Positions 11,278-20,659 of a DNA stretch of 64,000 nucleotides are shown here, one piece after another. This DNA is from Opeltia flavorubescens (taxonomy: Eukaryota; Ascomycota; Lecanoromycetes; Teloschistales; Teloschistaceae): the NCBI GenBank assembly GCA_000442125.1, contig KE546976.1, positions 1,240,001-1,304,000 on the forward strand, read 5' to 3'. The notes beneath the pieces are model-generated. The model made no database searches. It was not told the origin of the DNA and worked only from the letters and a program-made list of their open reading frames with translations. The position numbers were made by a program, and so were the translations under genes. Numbering within the stretch: position 1 is the stretch's first letter; every line of letters begins with the position of its first letter.

Positions 11278-11738
11278 AGTGGAAAGGGTAGATTGGGTAA
11301 AAAGGGAAGGGGCGTGTGGGTGGAAGTTGAACAGGAGGGGGGTCCTTTTGGGCCGTTTGTGGAGGGTTACTGGCTCAGGAACCTGAGATGATTGATTGGA
11401 AGGACGATATGTATTAATAATCTAAATCTATGATTTCTTGTTCGGACACACTGTCATGGTTTTCCAGATGCATTTGCTTCCCTCTACCGCTTGTGCCAAT
11501 CAGAAAGGGTCACAGAAGAAAGCATCCTAAAGCCCCATCACGCCAGACCATTAACAGCGCCAACAGCGCAAAATATCCCGCTGCTTCCTGTTGTGTCGCT
11601 GGGCATGGTGTCCACTGCTTACCGTTCGTTCGTCCAAGCTGAATCTACCAGATCAGATTAGACCACAGCCCTCAATTGATCATTTTGTACTCACCAAGAC
11701 ATCCCGCCGCTTCACCTTGATCATGACCGTGATCATGA
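11278..11738. other. Intergenic between convergent genes
   Basis: 3' flanks of the 10171 gene and the 11739 minus-strand gene. A palindrome-like TGATCATGACCGTGATCATG region near 11718-11740 repeats TGATCATG twice. No gene. Confidence 0.45.
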
Positions 11739-12515
11739 TTATCCATCATACTTGAAGACGGAGATGATGTCGTCCGGGAATGGGGCCATGTGACGGAATG
11801 CTTGCTCTTGTTTTTCTCTGAAGGAGTCCATCATTACCGCAATATCGAGGGCAAGGTCAACACGATCTCCGGTGGAATTAATGCCAGCGTTGCATTGGAC
11901 GACAACCTCCGCCAGAATACCATGTATATCCCGCGTCGTTAACCATGACGCCTGTAGGCGCTTCATCAGATCATTAATCTGAACATCGCGATCCGTAATT
12001 GTCGCGGATAGCTGGTCGGTTTGTACTTCCAACTCTTCTACTCTTGTTGACAACGAGTTGACCTGATCATCATTGCCTCTTCCCTGCAGGTTGTTGATCT
12101 TCTCTTCTAGTTCTTTGATTTTTGCATCTTTCTCCATGATGCTGGCTTTGGACAGTCGCAATTCGTCCGTGGTAGACAGCATTGGCGAAAGACGTTGATC
12201 GATCGCCTGGTTCAGATTCTGTGGGCCATCCCGCGCCGTTTGTACATTTGCATCTTGCAGAATCCGGGCTTTTCGGTTCGTGCCTTCCTCGTCCCCCTGG
12301 TCCTGCTCTTCCCGACTTCTCTTTCGGTCCAATCCGGCGTTCTCCTCACTCTCCTCCCGCTTGAACTGAAGTGAACGTTGGCCAAGCCTTCGATCCATTG
12401 CCAAGCCTATCGATACCCCGGTTTCTATTTGATTCTGCAGAGAAATCCCTTGGGGATGACGAGAAGTAAGTGGATCACGTTGACTTTTGTGCTGTGCAAG
12501 GACCCGACCTTGCAA
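11739..12515 (-). CDS. Coiled-coil hypothetical protein
   Basis: The frame is open from 12515 to a stop at 11739. The first in-frame ATG is at 12396-12398 (MDRRLGQRSLQF), which gives 219 aa; the open sequence upstream could be part of a longer exon whose 5' end I cannot place. An acidic/basic low-complexity stretch (KREESEENAGLDRKRSREEQ) is followed by a long heptad region (MEKDAKIKELEEKINNLQ through RVEELEVQTDQLSATI) that should form a coiled coil. A hydrophobic-patterned C-terminal end (DIAVMMDSFREKQEQAF) follows. There is no signal peptide. No specific family is recognised; coiled-coil proteins of this kind are common fungal orphans. Confidence 0.6.
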   Translation of the reverse strand: MQGRVLAQHKSQRDPLTSRHPQGISLQNQIETGVSIGLAMDRRLGQRSLQFKREESEENAGLDRKRSREEQDQGDEEGTNRKARILQDANVQTARDGPQNLNQAIDQRLSPMLSTTDELRLSKASIMEKDAKIKELEEKINNLQGRGNDDQVNSLSTRVEELEVQTDQLSATITDRDVQINDLMKRLQASWLTTRDIHGILAEVVVQCNAGINSTGDRVDLALDIAVMMDSFREKQEQAFRHMAPFPDDIISVFKYDG

Positions 12516-13108
12516 TCAAACAACCGGTAATCAATGGAACTCTCAGCTTAGAGTTGAGTGTACAATCCACCTCTCCACTGAGTGACTTTGTACTTGGCGT
12601 TTCAGGCTTCTTGCCCGTTCGGCCAAATGTTCAATCGGTGGGGGCAATGATCAAACCCTCGGAAAAAGACTCAGTGGTTGGAAAGTCCCGACTCAAGCAA
12701 TCGTTGTAGATCAATTGGAATGTGTAGAATGATTGTACCGCAGTATATGTACTGATGTGAAAGAGAGTTCCATCACTGCCGCAAGCATTGTGAGGATTAT
12801 TATGAGTTGATGTGATATGTAAGAAAAAGAAGGGCTGCAAGTGAGGTTTATAAAAGTTATATGAACGCTAGTGCGGACTTGATGTATCTGTTACTGTATT
12901 CACAATGTAGTGAATAGAATGGTAGCAAATGAAGTAAGCTATCATTAGAGAAAAGTGAATCCACGAAACCAAAGCTCACATATTCCTCATCAAGCGCATT
13001 CGATGCCTTTTACACTGCCCCCTCCAGCCCTCCTTTCCCCATGTGCAGCCCTCTCCTCTCCAATTCCCGAATGCCATTCTCTCTACCCCAGCCTTCCACA
13101 GCCCCGGT
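12516..13108. other. Intergenic, nothing recognised
   Basis: Upstream region of the coiled-coil gene and downstream region of the defensin-like gene. Short frames only. Confidence 0.45.
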
Positions 13109-13403
13109 TCAAGGACACATGACCCCACAGAATTTGCACTGGCAAGCATTGTTGTAGCAAGTCGTGAAGACATATGTGCCCATCGCCTCGCATTGACCGA
13201 TGCAATAATCTCTATTGCAGGTCCTTTTGTCCAGTACCGCTACTTCAACAGCTGTGGCCACGTTAACATTGGATGGAAGGGTTTGCTGAGAGGTGAGCCG
13301 GGGCAGTACCAGATGTATCATCGACCGGCATTGCCATTACGAGAGTGCGAGCGCATGTTGTAAGCGCGAGTAGGTAGGTGAAGAGGGAGCGTAATTGCAT
13401 CAT
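13109..13403 (-). CDS. Defensin-like secreted peptide precursor, 79 aa
   Basis: Two exons on the minus strand: 13341-13403 and 13109-13285. They are joined by a 55-base intron (donor GTAATG, acceptor CTCTCAG) that keeps frame. Residues 1-19 or so (MMQLRSLFTYLLALTTC) form a signal peptide. A pro-region of about 20 residues ends in LDKR, a classic KEX2 site. The mature part, residues 43-79, has cysteines at 44, 49, 53, 64, 69, 71, 74 and 78. It therefore contains CX3C (49-53) and CXC (69-71) with a Gly at 57, the spacing rule of cysteine-stabilised alpha-beta defensins, plus an extra pair at the end. Defensin-like membership is inferred from this spacing only. A shorter intron (40 bases, donor GTCGAT) would also keep frame and add five residues before the pro-region. 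Confidence 0.65.
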
Positions 13404-14049
13404 TGCGGAAGTAGGCGTCTTGAGATGAGGCTATCGAATATTTGATGAAAGGTTTGGGTGGATCGAGGTATCGGGCGTGTGCTACACGAGTTTCTACGTT
13501 GGTATCAACGGCATTCTTATATCTTTCGAACTAAGGACGCTGAATGCTGACCGTGAAGCGAGGGTGGGTGCGTATGCAGTGTCTTGTTGATGTGGCTGGA
13601 AGCGGAAGGTATGAACGGACTGACGCAGATGCTTTCTGGTTTCGGACGAGGATGTCCCGTAACAGGTCAATTTTCGCTTAGGCTTGGCGAATCCGATGGC
13701 AAGGATTGGCAAGGATTGGTGTTGAAGGCGCTCGTTCGGCTATTTCGTATCACCAGCTGGGGTTTCATACCAATCATCGCACTGTTTCTCTTGCTCCGGA
13801 CTCCACCTTGGGCAGAGGAAGCCCAGCAGGCTTCTTGCTATGGCTGGTTACCAGGTCTCTGGCTGAGAATTCTGCGTTGCTGGTGTAGGACTGTCTGGCT
13901 TGTGCTTTGTGGCCCATGGATCCCATATCCCGTGCCGCTGACTTTCGGTTCCCATTGTGTCGTTGTCGTCTCCGAGAGGCATGCAGGCTCAGATAAGGAG
14001 CCCCCTTTCACCGAGTCGACGGATCGAACTGATCGAGCGACTCGACGGT
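13404..14049. other. Intergenic, nothing firmly supported
   Basis: A long plus-strand frame (13584-14261) runs through here but opposes the spliced minus-strand reading at 14050-14480 and has no recognisable feature beyond chance hydrophobic runs. I read the interval as promoter of the defensin-like gene plus 3' flank of the next gene. Confidence 0.4.
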
Positions 14050-14480
14050 TCATGGCTTCTCCGCCTCGTCCCTATCAACAGCTTCATCATCGACCGCAAA
14101 CAGATTGCTCGACGTGGCGCCACCGATCAGCAACAGATAGCCCACCGACCCAGCCCGCAATAGTGCAGCCAACAATGGACCATATGCCGGAAACCTTCTG
14201 CGCAGACCCTCCAGGCTTTGGCTTTCCTGGTATACTAACGGGCAGGATCAAGCGAATGTAGAAGACGATAAAGTGTTGCAGGAGCAATGATACCTATCTG
14301 CCCAAAAGGAGGGAATGGTGACGCAGGAGAATTAGATGCGAGAGCCTTCTCGGCAGGGCGGTAATCGACCTGTAGCTCTGTTTCCGTCTCCAGGCCTCGT
14401 CCACGTTTCGAAGATCGGAGTTTTGGAACGACCAAAGGCTTGACCTTAGTTTGGACATGGTGTTGGAGGTTTCGCCAGGA
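14050..14480 (-). CDS. Hypothetical protein, last two exons (5' end not found)
   Basis: Minus-strand exons 14294-14480 and 14050-14234 join across a 59-base intron (donor GTATCA, acceptor GTTAG) in frame. The upstream exon is basic (PKLRSSKRGRG) and then Ser/Pro-rich (NSPASPFPPFGQI). The last exon encodes YQESQSLEGLRRRF, a hydrophobic segment (LLAALLRAGSVGYLLLIGG) and an acidic tail ending DRDEAEKP. The frame upstream closes at 14481-14483 and no start codon was found, so a further 5' exon is needed. A single membrane segment is possible. No family recognised. Confidence 0.35.
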
Positions 14481-15058
14481 TCAGAAGCTTCTTCTCTGAG
14501 CTGGCGGTTCCAACTCGAAGACATCCAGCTGATCATAAAGGGAAGCTGGCAACAAGCTGCATGGGTAAGCGATTGACAAAAGACAAGTCGTATCCGAGGT
14601 TTACCCATTGTACTAAGCTACTCTTGTACATTTCTTCCAGTACAGCTCTAGAGCCGTGGCAGCGCCTTTGATGGCGCAGAAATCGATACATCGATTTGAG
14701 GAAAAAACACGACAAGAGGACGAAGCCAGTATGCGAGATGGAAAGCCTCCATTAAATTGCTGTAGGTTGTGGCAAGGAAAAGAGTCAACATCTATAAGAT
14801 CCGGTCAACCGGTTATGCAATCTCTCAACTTGTATCGATGGTGATTATTACTAGCGATATCATGATTGTTCATCAGCTAAGCTGCAACGGTGCTTGTCAG
14901 TTGGGAAGCGTCACCCCGTCCTGTTCTTATTCAAGCGATGGGAGAATTTACAAGCGCCAGTTGCAATGTAGCAACGGTTCTGTGGTCAACGTAATGCTTG
15001 GAGTTACAGCGGAAGTTGATGGCTCGCGAAACGACATGGACCCCGATCTTGTCAATCT
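14481..15058. other. Intergenic, nothing recognised
   Basis: 3' flank of the carotenoid-oxygenase-type gene, with only short overlapping frames. Confidence 0.45.
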
Positions 15059-17017
15059 TCATTCAAGCCATCTTTCCAATGATCCTCGCAGCGCAAACCA
15101 CGGCCTTGCCCATGCAGACACAGTGCGGTTGCTAGTTGTCGAACTCGGCATCGACCGTAATGATTCGATTGGTCGCTGCGCCGCAATATCCTCCTCTGGC
15201 ACCCAGTTGCCGTGAAAGCCATAGGGTACCCTTTGAGGCAAACGAATCTTTGCTACAACCTCCGCCATGCTCTTAGCGTCGATGATCCAGAGCTCACTGC
15301 ACGCGTCCTCCTTCGCCTCACCCTCTGCTGTTAGCTGCGTCGACTCGTCGAAGACGTAAGTGAGTAGCCAGCCGTCGTCTTCGCTCGTGCCGTTTCTCCG
15401 TGGCACAAAGCGCGCTTCTTGAGTGTAATGACCATCTGGCATTTGGAAGACTTTGATGGGATCTTGGGAATCAGTACTCGCAAGAATTGCATCCATCCCT
15501 CGCGTGTCGACGCAGCNTTTGATTGGGGTTGGTGAATTGTGCTTGCCTCTTGTGATCAGGGTCTCGACATCGACTTTAACCAGTGAGTTGATCTTTACCG
15601 CCCCGCCGAGAGCAGCACCGAAGGTCGTCCCGCTGACGGAGCATCCGTAAATATATTTCGCAGCAGACATCGACACATCATCGCGTAAGACCGGAAACTC
15701 AAACGGGATGGCAGCCAATGCCCATTGATTGAGGATTTTGTTTGTACTTCCCTCCCTAGACAGCCGAAACTCGTAGTAATAAAGACGGCATTGCTCCTCT
15801 TCCTGGAGCTCCGCTGGCACGTCGTACATGCTTTGGGGTGCAGTCATGTTGCCAGCACTATAGACCAAGGCTGCAGAGTTCAGGCGGCAACAAAGCATAT
15901 TGACAGTTTGCGTATTCAAGTCGATTGACTTTCCAGAAGTTGTTGTCCACGAATTGGCGGTATGGAAGATGCAACAGGGATTCGTCTCAAACCACCGTAT
16001 GTCCTGCGGTCGGTAACGCGGAAAGATACCGAAACGAGAGCGACCTTTCGTATTGTATTCAATCACATGTCTGTTCTTTGCGAGGTTGAGCGGATCAAGG
16101 GTCAGCGGAAGGTCCATGATAATCGTGTGAGCTCGAGAAACTCCGAAATCGTGCATCATCTTGGCCGACGCAATGCCCGGGACTGGTCGGTTTAGCATGT
16201 GTGTCGGGTAGCGTGATTTGTTGCTCTCCGCCATTTTGTGGGTAGATTGGATGATGGAATAGTTGACGAAAGGCGGAATGAAGGTGTTGTGATATAAAAC
16301 AAGCTCTTTCGTGTTTGGATCGACCTTTGGATGGGCAGTCACCCATTCTCTGAACCAACCGAGAGGACCCGAGCCTCCAAACACAGGGCCCTTCTTATTT
16401 GTGTGATTCCCCTCTCCTTCTGCTGTTTTGCCATTATACCATCCTGCAGTTCCGAGTCCTGGAAGCTCAATTCTCATGGGCGGCCCACTCTCGCATGTGG
16501 CAAGTGCTCGGCCATCGTGAAAATATATGGCAGCATTAGCGACGCCGATCTTCTTGATTGACTTCTGGGAGCCCGGTAGATGCGAGAGCAGAACCAAAAC
16601 GAGGGTCCGTAGGATACGGAGGATGATAACGATCAGACTCTCTTGCGGGTTGACAAGCGTCGCAATACTCGGCAGGATGGGGCTGAGCAGGCGAGAAGAG
16701 GTCTTCGAGGAGAGGAAAACGTCAGTCAGGATGAAACGGTTGGTGAACTGAGGTTGAATCTGTCCACCCTTCTCCGAACGGCAGAAGAGGACCCCGCTGA
16801 GCATGCCGTCGCCATCGAACCAGTGAGCGTCGCGGCTCAACTCCTCATTGGACACTGGATTCCCTCCATTCCTGATATATTCCCCACCAGCGAGCTCCTC
16901 TGGGATGGTCCCATTGTAAGAGCACGGGGTGAGGGGAAGTTCGGTCTCGATTGGAGCGAAATTGCCTGACAACCAGGGGTTCAGGATCCTCTTCTTCGCA
17001 TACTTCTGCTTTTTCAT
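15059..17017 (-). CDS. Carotenoid-cleavage-oxygenase family protein (RPE65/CCD)
   Basis: An intronless frame of 652 codons. The N-terminus reads NPWLSGNFAPIETE and then EYIRNGGNPV, the usual CCD opening. The four iron-binding histidines can be seen at about 229 (TAHPKVD), 289 (MMHDFGVS), 352 (CIFHTANSW) and 602 (YGFHGNWV); the second-sphere Glu is in QEARFVPR near 534. Members cleave carotenoids, apocarotenoids or stilbenes with Fe(II) and O2; the substrate cannot be read here. An extra hydrophobic insert at about 107-150 (LLSPILPSIATLV, IVIILRILRTLVLVLL) may sit in the membrane and is found in a subset of fungal homologues as far as I recall. About 45 residues follow the last His, longer than usual. 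One base (15517) is unresolved, leaving residue 501 unknown. Confidence 0.9.
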   Translation of the reverse strand: MKKQKYAKKRILNPWLSGNFAPIETELPLTPCSYNGTIPEELAGGEYIRNGGNPVSNEELSRDAHWFDGDGMLSGVLFCRSEKGGQIQPQFTNRFILTDVFLSSKTSSRLLSPILPSIATLVNPQESLIVIILRILRTLVLVLLSHLPGSQKSIKKIGVANAAIYFHDGRALATCESGPPMRIELPGLGTAGWYNGKTAEGEGNHTNKKGPVFGGSGPLGWFREWVTAHPKVDPNTKELVLYHNTFIPPFVNYSIIQSTHKMAESNKSRYPTHMLNRPVPGIASAKMMHDFGVSRAHTIIMDLPLTLDPLNLAKNRHVIEYNTKGRSRFGIFPRYRPQDIRWFETNPCCIFHTANSWTTTSGKSIDLNTQTVNMLCCRLNSAALVYSAGNMTAPQSMYDVPAELQEEEQCRLYYYEFRLSREGSTNKILNQWALAAIPFEFPVLRDDVSMSAAKYIYGCSVSGTTFGAALGGAVKINSLVKVDVETLITRGKHNSPTPIKXCVDTRGMDAILASTDSQDPIKVFQMPDGHYTQEARFVPRRNGTSEDDGWLLTYVFDESTQLTAEGEAKEDACSELWIIDAKSMAEVVAKIRLPQRVPYGFHGNWVPEEDIAAQRPIESLRSMPSSTTSNRTVSAWARPWFALRGSLERWLE

Positions 17018-18641
17018 ATCCTCTTTGTGGGTGCTGGGCCAATGTTACAGCCGGCAAACCGCCGGCGAATGATGGACGACATTGGACCTCTTGAACTCGT
17101 GGACGTAAAGTTTAAGGCTTGGCAATTCTCCAATACCGATAAGATAAGGGGCGACTCGTGCCAAGCCTGTGGACCTCGGCTATCAAATAAGCCTCATGCA
17201 GGGGTAGGCATTATGTGGACAAATCCTACACTGGAAGTTCCAACGTCCGATTTGTACGGCAACGACTCATGTTCTTGGGATCTCTTCTTCGATTGGCTGG
17301 CTCAATCCTACAAGTGCCCCGAAACCGACCCTGGAGTGTGGAGCCCCTAGCTCACTTGTGACAGTGAATAAGGTGCAGCCTTTTAGATTCCGCGAAGCCA
17401 AGTCCCAAAGCTTGATTCCCCGTGGCCCCCTGATGTTTGCGCTATCATGGCAGCGGCTACACGGGTCATACCGCGAAACGACAAGTATTGTCGGTATACC
17501 GACGACAGCGTATCGATGAGCCGTTGGCCCTAATGTTAGAGGGAAGAATCTGGACCCCGGGGGACAAGCTGTAGGTTCCAGCCGATGGAAGTAATTTCGA
17601 AACTCTATAATGTAAGGCGATAACTTCTATGCGTTACTTGACGCTAGCTGGCCGACCCTAACTTCCACCTTGCTACGCAGAGTCCTGCCATCCTGGACCT
17701 TCTCCTCGCACTGACGCTGGATTAAAACCGAAACACTCGCATCTTCAAAGCTAAATGACTGTAGATGTTATGGGTGACTATACCCATATCATTCCACTCG
17801 TCAAAAACGCTGACCATCGCCACATACAAGATCACGGGAATATGTGAAAGTCTATGCTACTGTGTCTAGCAGGTCGATTTACGGTAGTACGGTCTGCCGA
17901 CTGCATTAGGAGGCCCTTGACCATGTATTCACTCACATCCAATGCAGTTTCCACCCTACCTACAACTGTTCAGCTTCATTCCAGTCATCTCGTTGTTTCA
18001 ATTAAGTCTGCTAGTCAAGCTTTGGCTGTCTTAGCGTACCGCAACCTCCCCCTCAAAACAGCTTAGCGGCGTAGATCTCCACATCATCTCCGCTCCACCG
18101 CTCGTCGCTTCCAGAGCTGAGAGTCTTACGTGGGGACGGCAGGATTCGTTCGTGGGCGGAAGTTGCGGCATAGCACTATGAGGAGGGCGTTCCGTCGAGA
18201 CGTGGCTTTTCATCGAATGAAGAGCTAATCCAAATCACGTCCACCTTCACGAACCGCCTCCACGATAGTGCGCCTTACGAACTCAATTCAAGTCAAACTA
18301 TCGGTATGCCTACGATAAGTGGCTAGCTTAAAGTGAGTAACCAGACTGTGCGCGGCTTACTGGATGGCAACTCGGATCGAAGCGGTATCACCCTCCCGGT
18401 TCCGTCTAGGGGGAATAAAAGCCATAACGATGAGCCTTAAACGAGCTGAACGTGTGCTAAGGGTAGCGGGGAACATGATAGCTCCTAAGTTCAGGCGCCT
18501 CGATGCTTCGAATTGAGAGACCAAACCACAGAGCTAACAATGAGCCAACCTGACTTGCTACAACGGGTATTGGTTGCGAGATATCACATTTGAGCATTCC
18601 CAAGGCCAAAGACTTTCGCAACGGCGGTTGTGGGGGTTCAA
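17018..18641. other. 1.6 kb intergenic, no supported gene
   Basis: Upstream of both the carotenoid-oxygenase-type gene (minus) and the 18759 gene (plus), so it probably holds two promoters. Frames such as 17027-17350 and 17854-18066 are short and without protein-like features. Confidence 0.5.
17490..17503. promoter_or_regulatory. Perfect palindrome with CGG-N4-CCG core
   Basis: GTCGGTATACCGAC is a perfect 14-base palindrome containing everted CGG/CCG triplets four bases apart, the type of site bound by dimeric Zn2Cys6 regulators of fungi. It lies about 470 bases upstream of the ATG of the carotenoid-oxygenase-type gene. A regulatory role is inference. Confidence 0.3.
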
Positions 18642-18667
18642 CACGTGGACATGGGAAGAATATAAAG
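18642..18667 (+). promoter_or_regulatory. CACGTG and TATAAAG ahead of the 12-Cys peptide gene
   Basis: An E-box (CACGTG, 18642-18647) and a TATA-like TATAAAG (18661-18667) stand about 100 bases before the ATG at 18759, good spacing for a core promoter. Confidence 0.5.
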
Positions 18668-18758
18668 GGCCAGAAAAATCCGCGTTGAAGCATATCCTCT
18701 TCACCAGCCACCTCCTACCATCATTTACCTGACCAATTTTGCCCATCAGAGCACCATC

Positions 18759-19196
18759 ATGAAGTTCCTCGCTCCCCTCACACTACTTCTCTTCCTCGCC
18801 TCATCCACTGTCGCCTCCCCCGCCGCTGTACCTGCCGCTGTACCTGCCGCTGAGCCAAATGCCGACATCGATACCTCCCCCAATCCCGCCTTCGACAAGC
18901 GTCAATTCGACTATGTTATCCACTGCCCCGGCGGCGGCAAAGGCAAACAGTATTGCCCCCGCTCCACCGCGGCAAACTGTAGAACATACTGTAGATGCAA
19001 CGATGCTGGCAATTTAAAATGTCGGGCCGGCGCTGCATGCACCGAAAGGGAGCTCCTGGTCGATTGTAAGTTTTGTTCCTACATCCTGTTTGCCTTGTGG
19101 CGAAACATAAGAGGACTTTGGCTTATGCGTGCTTTCTTTCCAGGCTTGAGAATCCAGCAATGCAGTTGTCTGCTATTGGCTTGCGACAATTGCTGA
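18759..19196 (+). CDS. Secreted 12-cysteine peptide precursor, 119 aa
   Basis: Exons 18759-19065 and 19144-19196 (donor GTAAGT, acceptor TTCCAG) join in phase 1. Residues 1-19 (MKFLAPLTLLLFLASSTVA) form a signal peptide. An Ala/Pro/Val pro-region contains a short tandem repeat (AAVPAAVPAAEP, from a 12-base DNA repeat) and ends at AFDKR. The mature part starts QFDYVIHCPGGGKGKQYC and contains 12 cysteines, several as CXC or CX3C pairs (YCRC, CSC, ACDNC at the very end). Such a high cysteine density after a KEX2 site is usual for fungal apoplastic effectors or antimicrobial peptides. No specific family recognised. A plausible core promoter lies just upstream. Confidence 0.75.
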   Translation: MKFLAPLTLLLFLASSTVASPAAVPAAVPAAEPNADIDTSPNPAFDKRQFDYVIHCPGGGKGKQYCPRSTAANCRTYCRCNDAGNLKCRAGAACTERELLVDCKFCSYILFALWRNIRGLWLMRAFFPGLRIQQCSCLLLACDNC

Positions 19197-20153
19197 GTTG
19201 AATCTGGGGATATTCCTTGATACTCTCACAAATCCGGTGAAATGAGATGGTATTATGGAATGGGACGCACTTTCGATGTTTTCTAGTACAATCTTCAAAT
19301 TGAGCCAGACTTACTCCTTATCGCAGCGATTGGATCTTAATTAAACCTATTCTGGTGGTCCAAGTCTATTGTAGGCCTGAGGTTACTGGGCGCTCTTCGG
19401 AACAGACAATACCATGAATAGGTGAACGATCGACCCTACTTCCTAGATCTCCAGATCTCCAATATCTCCACGGCAGGATCAATTCATCTATTTATTAGTC
19501 GTCACCTCCCTCTCTTCCGCTTCTGCCTACAAAGCACCATTTCATATTGTCAAGTGTTCCTTCCTCAACGTCACGAGGTCTAAAAAAAGATTAGATTAAA
19601 CGTCGTCTCTGCAGTGTTGTAAAGATCCAGGGACTGAGTACCTTCACGCTCTGCCGATGAAGTCGTCGAGATCTCTGGTGTCTATATAATTGAAGGAACC
19701 TCCTCCCTTTATCTCTTTCAGCAGACAATTCTCAAGCTTACTCATACTTTATGTATCCTCCTCCATCTCTCCACTCGTCCTTCATTGAACCTTGAACATT
19801 TTACACTATCATACCTCATAATCAAAAGCCTTGCAGCCGGTCTTTTCCCTTCTCTTCCACCCCAAAAGATCTTTCTGATACTTCTTAATCGCTTCGAACC
19901 GCTTGTCTCAGCCAGTATCTCGCAATCATTAGTCGTCTTGATACACTTTCTGCCAGTCCCTCTCTCTTTTCACCACAAACCTCAGCGCCAAAAGTCAAGG
20001 AAGTGAACAGGCACTCTCATTCGTATCAACTTTCGAAGTCAAAGAGAATTTCCTGTATCGTATTCCTACGCATGTCAATATTGCACACTGATGGATGATA
20101 AGTGTTTCACAATGCCTTCCAGAAGGCAAGCTAAAGCTAGCTCCTCTCATGAG
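19197..20153. other. Intergenic, nothing recognised
   Basis: CT-rich sequence in 19480-20000 (long pyrimidine tracts) resembles a fungal promoter or leader, but no convincing start of a gene follows except the decayed helicase fragment. Confidence 0.4.
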
Positions 20154-20659
20154 TCACGCCCATCGTTTGCACTCTGTCTTTGATTCCTCAGTGGAGGCGT
20201 GAGTTAAGCCTTCATATTACCGCCGGGATCTTTGGAACGATGCTGCTTCATCAAGGGGGCATGAGATTAGAAGGCCTTGGGATCGAGTCATTTCTCCAGG
20301 AAGCCGGGGTCGTGTTGACGACCTATGAGCAGGTCAGAAGCTCATTTAATTCGCAGAAGCGAAGCGAGGACACTTCGACCACGGGCAGAACTCAGCAGAC
20401 GGTACAATGCGACCCTCTCCATCAAGCGTACTTCTACCGTATCGTGCTTGACGAGGCGCAGAAAATCAAAAACCACACCGCACAGACATCACGCGCCTGT
20501 CAAACCCTCAAGGGAACACATCGGTGGGTAGTATCTGGGACGCCCATCATGAATAAGCCCGAAGACCTACATGCGTGTTTCAGATTCCTGCAGCCGCAAT
20601 CCTCGGCTACTTTGGGCAGCTCCAGGAAAGACTTTTGCAAAAAGAACGACCCGGAATGA
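20154..20659 (+). pseudogene. SNF2-type helicase fragment (decayed)
   Basis: The frame reads VTPIVCTLSLIPQWRREL, then VVLTTYEQVRSSF, RIVLDEAQKIKNH and HRWVVSGTPIMNKPEDLHA. These are, in order, the end of helicase motif Ia, the region before motif II, the DEAQ form of motif II, and motif III with its SGTP of SNF2 ATPases close to the RAD5/HLTF-like branch. The Walker A part that should precede it is absent (a stop lies just upstream), and after FRFLQPQ the reading becomes unlike SNF2 and stops at 20659. The helicase C-terminal lobe is not visible downstream. A working member is over 800 residues, so about 165 residues here make a relic, perhaps left by partial duplication. Confidence 0.75.

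Noticed and set aside
13584-14261. 225-codon plus-strand frame with hydrophobic runs
   Set aside because: Opposed by a spliced minus-strand reading with better protein character; no start context or family.
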